A DNA stretch of 64,000 nucleotides from Vogesella sp. XCS3 (GTDB taxonomy: Bacteria; Pseudomonadota; Gammaproteobacteria; Burkholderiales; Chromobacteriaceae). The stretch is from the NCBI RefSeq assembly GCF_020616155.1, contig NZ_CP085530.1, positions 929,501 through 993,500 of the forward strand, in the 5' to 3' direction. The translations under genes were made by a program, and so were the position numbers. The notes beneath the pieces are model-generated. The model did no database searches. It was given only the letters and a program-made list of their open reading frames with translations, and was not told the origin of the DNA. This document shows positions 23,591 to 33,200 of the stretch, one piece after another. How positions within the stretch are numbered: the stretch's first letter is position 1; the number at the start of each line of letters is the position of its first letter.

Positions 23591-24235
23591 ATGTCTTTCT
23601 CCCTCCCAGATGGCAGCCGCGTACAAGTGGCCAGCCTCTATGCAGCATCCAAGCCGATCACCGCGATCAGCAATGCCTCGCCTGCGGTGGCAACCTCTGC
23701 CGCACACGGCCTGTCTGCCGGTGACTATCTGGAGCTGACCGCTACCTGGCCGAAGCTTACCGACCGCATCGTCAAGGTGGGTGCCGCCCCTGCTACCGAC
23801 ACCTTCAAACTGGAAGGTATCGACAGCACCAAGACCACGATTTATCCGGTCGGTGTCACCGGTAGCTTCCGCAAAATCTCGGCATGGCAGGACGTGCCCC
23901 AAGTGCTGACTGTCGATACCTCTGGTGGTGAAACCAAATTCGTCACGGTGCAGTTCCTGGAAGATGAAGATGAAAAGCAGGCGCCTGGAGGCAAATCTGC
24001 AGCAGCAATCAAACTGACCATGGCCGATGACCCGAGCCAGCCTTACTACGCCACCTTGCGTGCGGCAGATGAGGCCAAAGAACCAATCGCTCTGCGCATC
24101 ATCCTGCCTGCTGGCCGTGGTGAGCTGCTCTACAACTGCCTCGTGTCTTTCAACGACTCGCCAAAGCTCGGCAAAGGCAGCGTGATGACGGTAGAGGCAA
24201 GCATGCCGCTTAAAGCCAAATTCACCCGCTACTAA
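23591..24235 (+). CDS. Major tail tube protein
   Basis: 214 residues. SPAVATSAAHGLSAGDYLEL resembles a tube-protein insertion seen in related phages; TGSFRKISAWQDVPQVLTVD and ALRIILPAGRGELLYNCLVS fit the tube core. It polymerises around the tape measure to form the tail tube. Preceded by AGGAG. A GC hairpin follows at about 24,242-24,262. Confidence 0.88.
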   Translation: MSFSLPDGSRVQVASLYAASKPITAISNASPAVATSAAHGLSAGDYLELTATWPKLTDRIVKVGAAPATDTFKLEGIDSTKTTIYPVGVTGSFRKISAWQDVPQVLTVDTSGGETKFVTVQFLEDEDEKQAPGGKSAAAIKLTMADDPSQPYYATLRAADEAKEPIALRIILPAGRGELLYNCLVSFNDSPKLGKGSVMTVEASMPLKAKFTRY

Positions 24236-24277
24236 CCCACCGCCCCGCCGCTGGCGGGGTGCAATCTGGAGTTCAAC

Positions 24278-24906
24278 ATGGCCCGCAAACTGGTCCTGAT
24301 TCCCGCCCCCACCTTCCGTGCGGTGGTAGCCATTCCGCAGCCAGAAGGTGAACCGGCCAAAGTGGAAATGGTGTTCAAGCACCGCAACAAAGACGAGCTG
24401 AAAGCGCTGGCCGAACAGCTTGGCAGCAAAGACGACGTGGCGCTGGTCAAGGAGATGGCCAGCGGCTGGGACCTGGCTGACGACTTCAACGAAGCCAATA
24501 TCAAGCGCCTGGTCAGCGAGCACCATCAAGCTGCCGTTTCGATCTGGAATACCTACTTCGAAAAACTGACCGGCCTGCGCCTGGGAAACTGAGAGAGGCC
24601 GCCCGCGCCCTGTTCGAGCCTGAAGCAGATGTCAGCAAGCTGGATGCGTTCGGCCTGACGGCAGATGACGTTGCAGCCGCACCGGTAGAGGTTTGGCCGG
24701 ACGTTTGGCCCGCCGTGTTGCTACTGCGGCGGCTGCGTACCCAGTGGCGGGTTGGGATGGGCGGAGCGGTCGGCCTCGACTACAGCGTGATGTACTGGAT
24801 GATGGACCGCATGGAGCTGGACAAGGACGCCTACGACCAGCTGGAAGCAGACATCCAGGTGATGGAAGACGAAGTGCTGGCTATGCTGGCGGAGGGAAAA
24901 GAGTAA
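24278..24906 (+). CDS. Tail assembly chaperones G and GT (programmed -1 frameshift)
   Basis: The first frame ends at 24592 (gpG-like, 104 residues). A GGGAAAC heptamer (24583-24589) lies directly before its stop; a -1 slip joins it to a second frame running to 24906, giving a 209-residue GT-like product. The second part (LREAARALFEPEADVSKLDA through MLAEGKE) has no start of its own. Lambda uses GGGAAAG in the same way for gpG/gpGT, which chaperone the tape measure during tail assembly. Gene order tube-G/GT-tape measure agrees. Confidence 0.9.
24583..24589 (+). other. Slippery heptamer GGGAAAC
   Basis: X-XXY-YYZ pattern in frame (ctG GGA AAC tga) one codon before the G stop. Slippage to GGG AAA puts the ribosome in the GT frame. 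Confidence 0.9.
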
Positions 24907-24928
24907 AGCCGCCCGTGGGCGGCTTCTT
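24897..24928 (+). repeat. 32-base direct repeat, left copy (GT stop plus terminator)
   Basis: Contains AAAAGAGTAA (end of the GT frame) and the hairpin GCCGCCC-gt-GGGCGGC with a T-rich tail. An identical copy lies at 25637-25668, so the two copies flank hicBA. Confidence 0.85.
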
Positions 24929-24959
24929 CATGCCAGTGCTCGACTGCTGGCCGAGCCAC

Positions 24960-25301
24960 TCAGGCCATATGGCCTGCATGGTCTTCGATGGCATCTGCCA
25001 CCCACTCGTTCAGGCTCTTGCCTTGCGCAGCTGCAGACATGGCAGCAACAGCATGCAGCGCGGAAGCAATGCGCACATTGAATTTGCCTGAATACGACCG
25101 GTAGGGCTCAATGCCTTTTTCCTGACACATATCGAGATAAACGCGAAGCGATACTTCGCCCTCTGCTTTGAGACCGGCCACATCTGCGGCATAGAAATCG
25201 GCGCCGCCGGTCAGGCCGAGAAACTCGCCGCGAAACATCTCGATCTCGGGATCGTAAGACACCGTAGCCTTCTGGCCGTTGATGATCATGATGTTGTTCA
25301 T
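24960..25301 (-). CDS. hicB: HicB-family antitoxin
   Basis: 113 residues. YDPEIEMFRGEFLGLTGGAD and YAADVAGLKAEGEVSLRVYL form the degraded RNase H fold of HicB; VRIASALHAVAAMSAAAQGK and SLNEWVADAIEDH form a C-terminal ribbon-helix-helix for DNA binding. It follows hicA with a four-base overlap on the minus strand, opposite to the late operon. Confidence 0.9.
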   Translation of the reverse strand: MNNIMIINGQKATVSYDPEIEMFRGEFLGLTGGADFYAADVAGLKAEGEVSLRVYLDMCQEKGIEPYRSYSGKFNVRIASALHAVAAMSAAAQGKSLNEWVADAIEDHAGHMA

Positions 25302-25552
25302 GGTTTAACTCCGTTTTCCTCTAACCACTTACGAATAGATGCTACTGCAGCCTTGTCCGTCTCTGGTGACGGATGCGGGCGATGAAACACGCGCACCTGG
25401 CTAAATAGGGTAACACCCACCCTGGACCCCTCGCGCTCTTCTATCCCGGCGCCCAGCTCAACGAAGAGCGCTTCGATATCTTTCCAGCGTATTGTGCCGC
25501 TGACGGGGCGACTGTAAATCTGCTCTAGGGTGGCTTGGTGTTTGCGTTTCAT
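25298..25552 (-). CDS. hicA: HicA-family toxin
   Basis: 84 residues. IRWKDIEALFVELGAGIEER, GSRVGVTLFSQVRVFHRPHP and the KAAVASIRKWLEENGV ending are the long HicA variant; the conserved His in VFHRPHP is the likely catalytic or RNA-binding residue. HicA is a small double-stranded-RNA-binding-fold mRNase. The pair is cargo in the tail region and should be expressed in the lysogen. Confidence 0.9.
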   Translation of the reverse strand: MKRKHQATLEQIYSRPVSGTIRWKDIEALFVELGAGIEEREGSRVGVTLFSQVRVFHRPHPSPETDKAAVASIRKWLEENGVKP

Positions 25553-25636
25553 TTGTTTATGGTACTAAAAAACAGTACCAAAGCAAAGGATTTTTGTTGC
25601 AAAAGACGCATGGCGCAAGAAGACGCACGCGATGAA

Positions 25637-25668
25637 AAAAGAGTAAAGCCGCCCGTGGGCGGCTTCTT
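25637..25668 (+). repeat. 32-base direct repeat, right copy
   Basis: Identical to 24897-24928, including the hairpin. The sequence before it does not code for the GT end, so this copy looks like the scar of a cassette insertion. Confidence 0.85.
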
Positions 25669-25739
25669 AACAATCCGGTTTAAAGAAGGTTGGCATTCGT
25701 GTACCCTTCCGTCATTTCCAAGCAATGATGGAGGGGTTT

Positions 25740-26153
25740 ATGCGTGTTTTTTTTGCGGTTGCTATTGCAGTCATCGCGCTGCAATCTGGCTGCGCTCAGG
25801 TGCATTACCGCTATCCAGAGCAGACAGCAAGCTATGGCCAGTCACCTAGCAATATCGAACAGCAGATCAAAGATCGAATGCAGGGCTTCTTGAAAGACCC
25901 ATACAGTGCACAGTACAGAATCCTCAGTGCGCCCAAAAAGGCCTACTACAATGCTGCCGACGGTGGTATTCAGTGGACCGGATATGCAGTGAAATTCTCT
26001 GTGAATGCAAAGAATAGCTACGGCGCCTATGTGGGAGAGAAGTTATACGTCGCCATTTTTAATGACGGAGCGCTTGGGAACATACAGGATCCTGCACGCA
26101 TGGAATGGATTGATGGTAGTTTTACCAACAGACCCATCAATTACATGGAATAG
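25740..26153 (+). CDS. Putative prophage lipoprotein
   Basis: 137 residues starting MRVFFAVAIAVIALQSGCAQ; GAGGGG lies upstream. LQSGC is a lipobox, so the mature protein would begin at Cys18 and be anchored by lipid. The rest includes IEQQIKDRMQGFLKDPYSAQ and YNAADGGIQWTGYAVKFSVN, a beta-rich domain. A lipoprotein inserted between tail genes is a candidate for surface exclusion; that is inference. Confidence 0.75.
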   Translation: MRVFFAVAIAVIALQSGCAQVHYRYPEQTASYGQSPSNIEQQIKDRMQGFLKDPYSAQYRILSAPKKAYYNAADGGIQWTGYAVKFSVNAKNSYGAYVGEKLYVAIFNDGALGNIQDPARMEWIDGSFTNRPINYME

Positions 26154-26170
26154 GCCAATAGCCGTTACAT

Positions 26171-26199
26171 AGCCCCGCACTTGCGGGGCTTTTTCTTTT
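26171..26199 (+). terminator. Rho-independent terminator
   Basis: AGCCCCGCA-ct-TGCGGGGCT then TTTTTCTTTT. The same stem recurs at 51475-51509. Confidence 0.85.
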
Positions 26200-26209
26200 G
26201 GGGAAAAGC

Positions 26210-28969
26210 ATGACTGATACGACCATCGGCAAGGGTGTTGTAGAGGTCGAAATGCGTGACACTGGCGTGGAAGCGGGTGTTGCGCGTATCGAGAAGTCCC
26301 TGGATACCTTGGGCGTTCGCGCCAAGGCAGCAGGCCAGACAGCTGCTGATGGCGTTGGCCAGATTCCCGCCAGTACCGAGAGCGCGGAAAAACGCATCGA
26401 GGCATCAACGCGAAGCATCGCTAACGCTATTCAGCGCCAAATCGCCATGCTGGAGGCTGGCAATAAGACTACGTCCGAGTACTACACTCTGCTGGCGCAG
26501 CAGCGCGGTGTTGATCCTTCTCGCTTGAAGCCCTATCTGGAGCAGCTAGACCAAGTCAATTCGCGCCAGCGGCAATCTGGGATAACAGCCGGCGAGATGA
26601 GCAATGCCATGCGCACCCTGCCCGCACAATTCACCGACATTGCCACCAGCCTGGCCGGCGGCCAAAACCCGATGCTGGTGTTTATTCAGCAAGGCGGACA
26701 GATCAAGGACATGTTCGGCGGGACGGGTGCTGCAGCCAAGGCCATGGGTCAGTACATCATGGGGTTGGTCAATCCCTTCACTATCGCCGCTGCCGCTGCG
26801 GCGGTTCTCTCATATAGCTTGTACGCGGGCAGCCGTGAGTCTAGGGCCTTCGCCGACGCCCTGATCATGACAAACAATGCGGCAGGTGCCACCGCAGATC
26901 AGCTGGAGACTATGGCGGCTCGGATGGACGAGCTAGACGGTACGCGAGCCGCTTCTGCGGAGGCGATTACCGCCCTCGTCGCCACGGGCAAGGTATCCGC
27001 TGACAACCTGGAGAAATTTGCAGTAGCCACGATGAAGTGGTCCGCCGTTACCGGTGAAGCGGTGGCCGATGTGGTCGGCAAGTTCGAGCAGCTTGGTAAA
27101 GACCCAGTTGGCGCATCACTCAAGCTAGATGAAAGCCTGCGCCACCTGACGGCAAGCACTTACGAGCAGGTTAAAGCCTTGATCGATCAAGGCCGGGAAA
27201 CGGATGCGGCCAACCTGGCGCAGCTGACGTTCTTCGACACGCTGTCCAGTCGCACGGGGGAAATGGAAGCCAACCTAGGAATCATCGAACGAAGCTGGAT
27301 AGCCATTAAGCAGAAGATCAACGAGGCTGGCGATGCACTGCTAGATTTCGGACGAAAACAGACCTACCAAGACCAGCTTGATGCCATTGATCGAAAGCTG
27401 AAAAGCGGCTTTTACGGCGGTACCCGACGTGACGGAATGGAGCTGACCGAAGGAGATCGGGCGGCGCTGATTCAAGAGCGCAAAGCCATTGAGTTGGCAA
27501 TGAGCCTGGACCGTAAGACCGCTACCGTGCAAGGGGAAAACGAGGCAAATCGCCGCGCTGGCCTTAATGCCCAGATGCAGTTCAACAAACTGCTGGAGTC
27601 AGGTGCTAGCAAGGCGCAGAAAATGGCCAAGGAATTGGCCGAGGTCGATCGCTGGGCAAAAGCGCTAGCTGCCGATGGAAAGCCCTTGTCTGATGCACAG
27701 ATAGCACAGGCGAAGAGCATCGTCGCCAAGAAATATGAGGAGAAGCCCAAGCAAGCCCGCACCGGGCTTTCTGCTGGTGACGGCGCCCTGGCTAGCATTG
27801 AGGCCGACATTGCCGCACGCCGCCGCGAGATCGACCTTTTTTTCTCGGAGGACTCTGCCGTTCGTCAACTGACAGCGACTCAAGAGAAATTGCTGGAAGT
27901 GCAGGAGCGACTGAGGAAGGCAAAAACCGATGCTCAGCGTGCACCTCTTCTACAGCAAGAAATAAAACTACAAGAGCTGAAAGAAGTGGAGGCGCAGCTT
28001 ACGGCTCTTGATGAGCTAAAGGCAGCTACCGATGATTGGCAAAACTCGCAAGCCGAATACACGGCACAGCTGGTCCAGGATGCCGCAACAAGAAACGCAT
28101 CAATACGGACAGAGTCTGAATCGATACGAGAGCAAATCATTATCCTGGGCATGAGCGCTGGACAGATTGCCCAGAGGAAGGTGGCGTTGGCAGAGGAGGC
28201 GCTTAGCAAGGCTGAGGCCGCAGGAGAGAGTGAGTTGTACCTGGAGCAATTGCGCGGAGAAGTGCGGCTGCGCAAGGCTGTTGTGGGCGATACGGAGGAC
28301 CTAGAGAAAGCACGCCGTGACCCAGCAAAAGCGCTAAACAGTGCCATTGAGGACTATGCCCGCCGCGCCACCGATGGCGCTGCGGCCATTCAATCGGTTT
28401 TTGGCGTTATCACCAAGGGCATGGAAGACAACTTGACCAAGTTCTTCATGACCGGCAAGGCAGGCTGGAAGGACTTTGCCAACTCGGTGGTGGAGCAGAT
28501 CGTACGCATCCAAATACAGAAGGCCATTGCAGGTGGGCTGGACGCATTCAAAACCACTGACATCAGCAAAACAATCAGCAGTTTCTTCGCTAGCGCCAAT
28601 GGCAATGCATTTGCTGGCGGCCAACCGCTGACGGCCTTCGCCACCGGCGGCGCATTCACCAACACGATAGCGACCGCCCCTACCGTCGCGCCCATGGCGC
28701 TGTTTGGTGAAGCGGGACCGGAGGCCATCATGCCGCTGGCTCGGGACAGCTCAGGCCGGCTAGGTGTGCGCTCCAGTAGCGAAGGCACGCAGGCAGTGGC
28801 CGTATCGGTCAATGTAACCAATGCATCCAGCCAACCGGTGAACGCCACTGCCAGCCAGCCCAAATGGGATGGCAAGCAATGGGTGATTGGTGTGATGCTG
28901 GAAGATGTGAAGCGAGGCGGCCCTGTATCGACCGCCTTCGAAAACGCCTATCGACTTAGGCGCGGGTAG
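26210..28969 (+). CDS. Tail tape measure protein
   Basis: 919 residues starting MTDTTIGKGVVEVEM. Features: long helical and coiled-coil stretches, a hydrophobic part near residues 185-210 (VNPFTIAAAAAAVLSYSLYA), the phage tail-length pattern MSNAMRTLPAQFTDIATSLA, and a lambda gpH-like C-terminus (LFGEAGPEAIMPLARDSSGR). Its length sets the tail length and it is ejected with DNA. Start at ATG 26210 with GGGGAA upstream. Confidence 0.93.
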   Translation: MTDTTIGKGVVEVEMRDTGVEAGVARIEKSLDTLGVRAKAAGQTAADGVGQIPASTESAEKRIEASTRSIANAIQRQIAMLEAGNKTTSEYYTLLAQQRGVDPSRLKPYLEQLDQVNSRQRQSGITAGEMSNAMRTLPAQFTDIATSLAGGQNPMLVFIQQGGQIKDMFGGTGAAAKAMGQYIMGLVNPFTIAAAAAAVLSYSLYAGSRESRAFADALIMTNNAAGATADQLETMAARMDELDGTRAASAEAITALVATGKVSADNLEKFAVATMKWSAVTGEAVADVVGKFEQLGKDPVGASLKLDESLRHLTASTYEQVKALIDQGRETDAANLAQLTFFDTLSSRTGEMEANLGIIERSWIAIKQKINEAGDALLDFGRKQTYQDQLDAIDRKLKSGFYGGTRRDGMELTEGDRAALIQERKAIELAMSLDRKTATVQGENEANRRAGLNAQMQFNKLLESGASKAQKMAKELAEVDRWAKALAADGKPLSDAQIAQAKSIVAKKYEEKPKQARTGLSAGDGALASIEADIAARRREIDLFFSEDSAVRQLTATQEKLLEVQERLRKAKTDAQRAPLLQQEIKLQELKEVEAQLTALDELKAATDDWQNSQAEYTAQLVQDAATRNASIRTESESIREQIIILGMSAGQIAQRKVALAEEALSKAEAAGESELYLEQLRGEVRLRKAVVGDTEDLEKARRDPAKALNSAIEDYARRATDGAAAIQSVFGVITKGMEDNLTKFFMTGKAGWKDFANSVVEQIVRIQIQKAIAGGLDAFKTTDISKTISSFFASANGNAFAGGQPLTAFATGGAFTNTIATAPTVAPMALFGEAGPEAIMPLARDSSGRLGVRSSSEGTQAVAVSVNVTNASSQPVNATASQPKWDGKQWVIGVMLEDVKRGGPVSTAFENAYRLRRG

Positions 28970-29001
28970 TTGTAGTTCTGCCCTCTTTTTCAGGATGCGC
29001 C

Positions 29002-29352
29002 ATGACAATGCCCTCACTACCAACTTACGTCCGTATCGGCCAGGCCGACTTCGAAGAGGTCATCGACTACGGTCTGAAGCGTACCGACACCGACGGCGGC
29101 CTGCCCAAGCAGCGGCCAACCCGCAGCACGCCCATCGTGACGCGTAGCTGCAGCCTGCTGATCGACGGCCAGGCAAACCGCGATGCCTTCGACACTTGGT
29201 TCGGCCAGGCACTAGCCGGTGGCAGTGCGTGGTTCACCCTGCCGATACGTGGCAGGACCGTGCGTGCCCGCTTTACCGAGAAGCTGCGCTGGAAGCCGCA
29301 AGGCAGGCCGGATTTGTGGTCAACGCCGGCCACCCTCGAAACCATCGGATAG
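29002..29352 (+). CDS. Minor tail protein M-like
   Basis: 116 residues. PTRSTPIVTRSCSLLIDGQA and GQALAGGSAWFTLPIRGRTV are seen in phage tail-tip proteins that follow the tape measure. Position corresponds to lambda M. A terminator-like hairpin follows the stop. Confidence 0.75.
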   Translation: MTMPSLPTYVRIGQADFEEVIDYGLKRTDTDGGLPKQRPTRSTPIVTRSCSLLIDGQANRDAFDTWFGQALAGGSAWFTLPIRGRTVRARFTEKLRWKPQGRPDLWSTPATLETIG

Positions 29353-29380
29353 CCCCGCCCAGTGCGGGGCTTCTGCTTTT
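29351..29380 (+). terminator. Rho-independent terminator-like hairpin
   Basis: AGCCCCGC-ccagt-GCGGGGCT then TCTGCTTTT; between M-like and L-like genes. Confidence 0.6.
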
Positions 29381-29394
29381 CTGGAGCTTGAGAA

Positions 29395-29871
29395 ATGCCC
29401 CGCAACCTGTCGAACGCCGCCCGGTTGAATCTGAACGCCACGTCGGCAAGTGAGCCGCTGCTGACCTTGCTGGAAATCACCCATCCCGACCTGGCCGAGC
29501 CGGTGCGGGTGGTATGCGACACGCAGGATATTACGGTGGAAGGCCGCCTTTTTCTGGCGTGCGCCTTCGACATCCAGCTGCCGGAAGAAAGCGAAGGCCG
29601 CGTACCGCAAGCACAGCTGACCATCGACAACATCGGCCGCGAGCTGGTGCAGTGGATTGAGCTGTCACGCGGCGGTATCGGCGCGCAGTGCCGCGTTATG
29701 CAGTTGCTGCGCAGTCAGCCGTCGGTGATTGAGTACGACATCACACTGGACATGTCAGGCATCGAGGTGTCGCAGACGGCCGTCACCGCCACGCTGGGCT
29801 ATGTCGATTTCCTCAACCTGCAGGCCGTGGCCATCAGCTACCGGCCAGAAACCGCCCCGGGGTGCTTCTGA
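29395..29871 (+). CDS. Minor tail protein L-like (DUF1833)
   Basis: 158 residues. EPLLTLLEITHPDLAEPVRV, VCDTQDITVEGRLFLACAFD and PQAQLTIDNIGRELVQWIEL are typical of DUF1833 tail proteins in the place of lambda L. The last base of its stop overlaps the next ATG. Confidence 0.82.
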   Translation: MPRNLSNAARLNLNATSASEPLLTLLEITHPDLAEPVRVVCDTQDITVEGRLFLACAFDIQLPEESEGRVPQAQLTIDNIGRELVQWIELSRGGIGAQCRVMQLLRSQPSVIEYDITLDMSGIEVSQTAVTATLGYVDFLNLQAVAISYRPETAPGCF

Positions 29872-30269
29872 TGACGCACTGGTCTGACGCTTACATGGGG
29901 CGCGAGTACCTGCCTGGCGTGGCCGACTGTGCAGCGCTGGCCCAGGCCGTAGCGCGTGAGGTGCTGGGGCTAGAAGTAGCCCTGCCTGCCGAGCATGCCA
30001 CCCAGCCATTCGCCCGTAATGTCCAGATACGCACGCACCGCGATAGCGTGGCCGAGCGCGTACAAGAGCCGATCGAAGGCCATCCTGTGCTGATGCTGGC
30101 GCGTGGCCGGCTGCAGCACATAGGCGTCATGTGCGACATGGGCGGGCGCTGGTACGTACTGCACGCCGACGACGGCTTTGGCGAGGTCATCCGCCAGCCG
30201 CTGCGCCAGCGCGGTGACGTGCATTTTGTTGACGACTGCGTGATCGAGGGATTTTACAAATGGAAATGA
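29871..30269 (+). CDS. NlpC/P60-type tail peptidase (lambda K-like)
   Basis: 132 residues. YLPGVADCAALAQAVAREVL holds the catalytic Cys (GxxDC), and RLQHIGVMCDMGGRWYVLHA holds the His region. Tail-tip NlpC/P60 proteins open peptidoglycan or process tail parts. Start at the ATG overlapping the L-like stop rather than the earlier in-frame codon. Confidence 0.82.
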   Translation: MTHWSDAYMGREYLPGVADCAALAQAVAREVLGLEVALPAEHATQPFARNVQIRTHRDSVAERVQEPIEGHPVLMLARGRLQHIGVMCDMGGRWYVLHADDGFGEVIRQPLRQRGDVHFVDDCVIEGFYKWK

Positions 30270-33200
30270 CCGTACCGCAGGCCGTGCGTGCGGCCTACCT
30301 GCCGCACCCGCTGACCACCTCCGGACGGCAGGTGTATACCCTGCCGCCGAAGCGCAATGAAACGCTGGGTGGCTACCTGCGCCGCCTCGGCATTGAGGTC
30401 GACACCCACCCGCACGCCATCATGGTGAATGGCCGCCCACTGGGCGAAGCCTGGGCAAAATACCGGCTGCGCAAAGACGACCAGATCCTGATTCGTGCAG
30501 TGGTGCGCGGTGGCGGCGGTGGTGGCGCCGGCAAGGTGCTGCGCACCGTGGCGCTGGCAGCCATTGCCGTGGCGGCCGGCCCTTTGGCCGAAGCGGCAGT
30601 CGGCACCGAATGGGGCTTTCTTTCCGCGATAGGCGTGACGAATGCCGGCATTGCTCAGGCCGGCATCATGATCGCCGGCAGTATGCTGGTGAACGCCGTG
30701 CTGCCGCCACCGACTGCCTCAGCAGGTACGCTGGGTAATAGCAGCAGCGTCGAGCAGTCGCCAACCTATAGCCTCACCGGCGCCCGCAACCGGGTCCGCC
30801 CGTTCGAGCCAATGCCGCTGGTGCTGGGCAGGCATCGTATCGTGCCAGATCTGGCCGGCCAGCCGTATACGGTTTTCGAGGGGCAAGACCAATACCTGCT
30901 ACAAAGCTTCCACTTCGGCCTGCAGTCCGATCTGCAGCTGGGTGACTTCAAGCTGGGCGATACCCCGCTTAGCGATTACCAGGGCGTCACCGTCTATCAC
31001 GCCGGTGCTGACGGCAAGCTGCCGGCCGAGTTTGGCAACGTGGATACCGAGCCCGGCCGCGAGATCGCCCAGGCTGATGGCTGGATAAGCCGCACGACCA
31101 GTGCGGACTGCATCGGCATCAGCGTGGATATCCAGGGCGTGGCGTACTACGCCCGCGACGATGGCGGTGTGGATGGTCAAGCGATCGGCTACGACGTGCA
31201 GTATCGGTCGGTAGGCGCGTCTACGTGGGCAGCTTTTGGTGCCGGCAGTTTTGTGCTGAACGGCAATGCCGTCAATGTGGTACGTGCCAGCCACTTCTTG
31301 CAAGTTGGCCGCGGCCAGTACGAAGTGCGCATCCGCAAGACCAGTGCCGATGTGGATAGCAGCCGCCAAAAAAGCCAGTTTGCCCTGGCCCAGCTGCGTA
31401 CCCATCAGTACGACGGCGCCGACTATACCGGCCAGCGCCGTGTCGGCATCAAGATCAAGGCCAGCAGCCAGCTGAACGGCGCGCTGGAAGAGCTGTCCGC
31501 CGTGGCGCAGATCGCGGTGCCGGTATGGACGGGTAGCGGCTGGGTGAGCCAGGTTAGCCAGAACCCGGCATGGCTGCTGCTGTACTTTCTGCGCGGTGGC
31601 TTCATTAGCGGTCGCCGTGTCTGGGGTGCCGGCCTGCCGGACAGCCGCATAGATATCGCCAGCATCAAGCAGTTTGCCGCCTGGTGCGATCGCAAAGCCC
31701 TCACCTGCAGCCTGGTGCTGGACCGCGCAGCCAGTATCAAGACCGTGGCCGAGCAGCTTGCCCGCTGCGGCCGTGGCCAACTGACATGGCAGTCTGGCCG
31801 CTACGGTGTGGTGTGGGATGACGACAGCCTGCCCTACGTGGCCACCTTCGGGCCGGCCAACATTGTTGCGGGCTCGTTCCGCGTCAGCTACGCCAGTGGC
31901 CAGATGGCTGACGAGGTCATCGTGACCTTCGCCAACGCCGCCAAAGGCTGGGAAGCCGACAGTGTGCGCAAGGTAGTGCCAGGAGTGGTCAATCCGAGCA
32001 ACCAGGTTACGCTGGACTTTGCGGGCTGCACCAGTGCAGACATGGCCGGCCGCGAGGCTAACCTGTTGGCCGCCGCGCAGCATCTGCTGCGCCGCAAGAT
32101 CAGCTGGGAGACGGACCAGGAAGGGCTGGTCGCTGGTAAAGGCGATGTGGTGATGATCAGCCACGACATGGTCAGCTGGTCGCACTCCGGTCGGCTACTG
32201 GACGGCAGCCGCGGCGCGCTGGTGCTGGATAAAGCGGTGCCGCTGTCTGCCGGTGGCTATGTCGGCGTGCGCTTCCCTGATGGCCGCTACTACACCTACC
32301 GCGTGCAGCCTGGTACTGGCCAAAGCAGCACGCTGCAGCTGCGTGACCTGATCCCGGCCGCTGATGATTACGGCCCTCTGCCTGTGCCGTCCGAGTCGGA
32401 CACTGTGCCGTATGACTGGCTGTGGTTCTACGACGAAGCCGCGCAGCCAGGTAAGCAAGTCAAGATCACCGACGTAGCGCCTACGGGGGATGGTTTCCGC
32501 TTCACCGCGGTGGACTACCTGCCCGAGTACTACGCGGCCGAGTCGGGCTCATACGTATATGTGCCGCCCCGTGCGGCCAACCTTCCCCTGCTGGGCTGGG
32601 TGGCGCTGGCCGAGTCCAGCCGCATTACCGTGGACAAGCGGCGCGTGCCGGTGCTGTCTGCCAGCTGGCCACCCGTAGCCGGTGCGACGCAGTACCGCCT
32701 GCGCTGGCGCCGTACAGGTGGTGCCTGGGCGGAGGCGCTCATAGCTGGCCAGCAGTGGCAGGCAGATGTCGAGCCCGGGGCGTACGACGTACAGGTAGCC
32801 GCCGTTTTTACAGGCGGCACGATCAGTGCGCCCGTATCGGAAAGCATCACCATCGTGGCCGCCGGTGCGCCGCCGCTGGCGGTTACCGGCTTTACCGCGA
32901 TGGGCGAGGCCATGCAGATCAGCCTGCGCTGGCAGTACCCCGCCCAGGCCGATATTGCCAGTGTCGTGCTGTATGGCACGCCGGCGGGTGGTGGCAAGGT
33001 TCTGCTCACCAGCCTGGCGTATCCGGCAGACCGCTGGACCCATGCCGGGCTGTCGGTGGGCATCAGCTGGCAGTACGAGCTGGTGCTGGTCGACGGCTGG
33101 GGTAATCGCAGCGCGGCGGCCGTGGCCACTGCCACCACGGTAAAAGACCCGTCCATCCTGCTGCAGCAGCTGCATGGCTCGGTATCGCGCGAGGCGCTGG

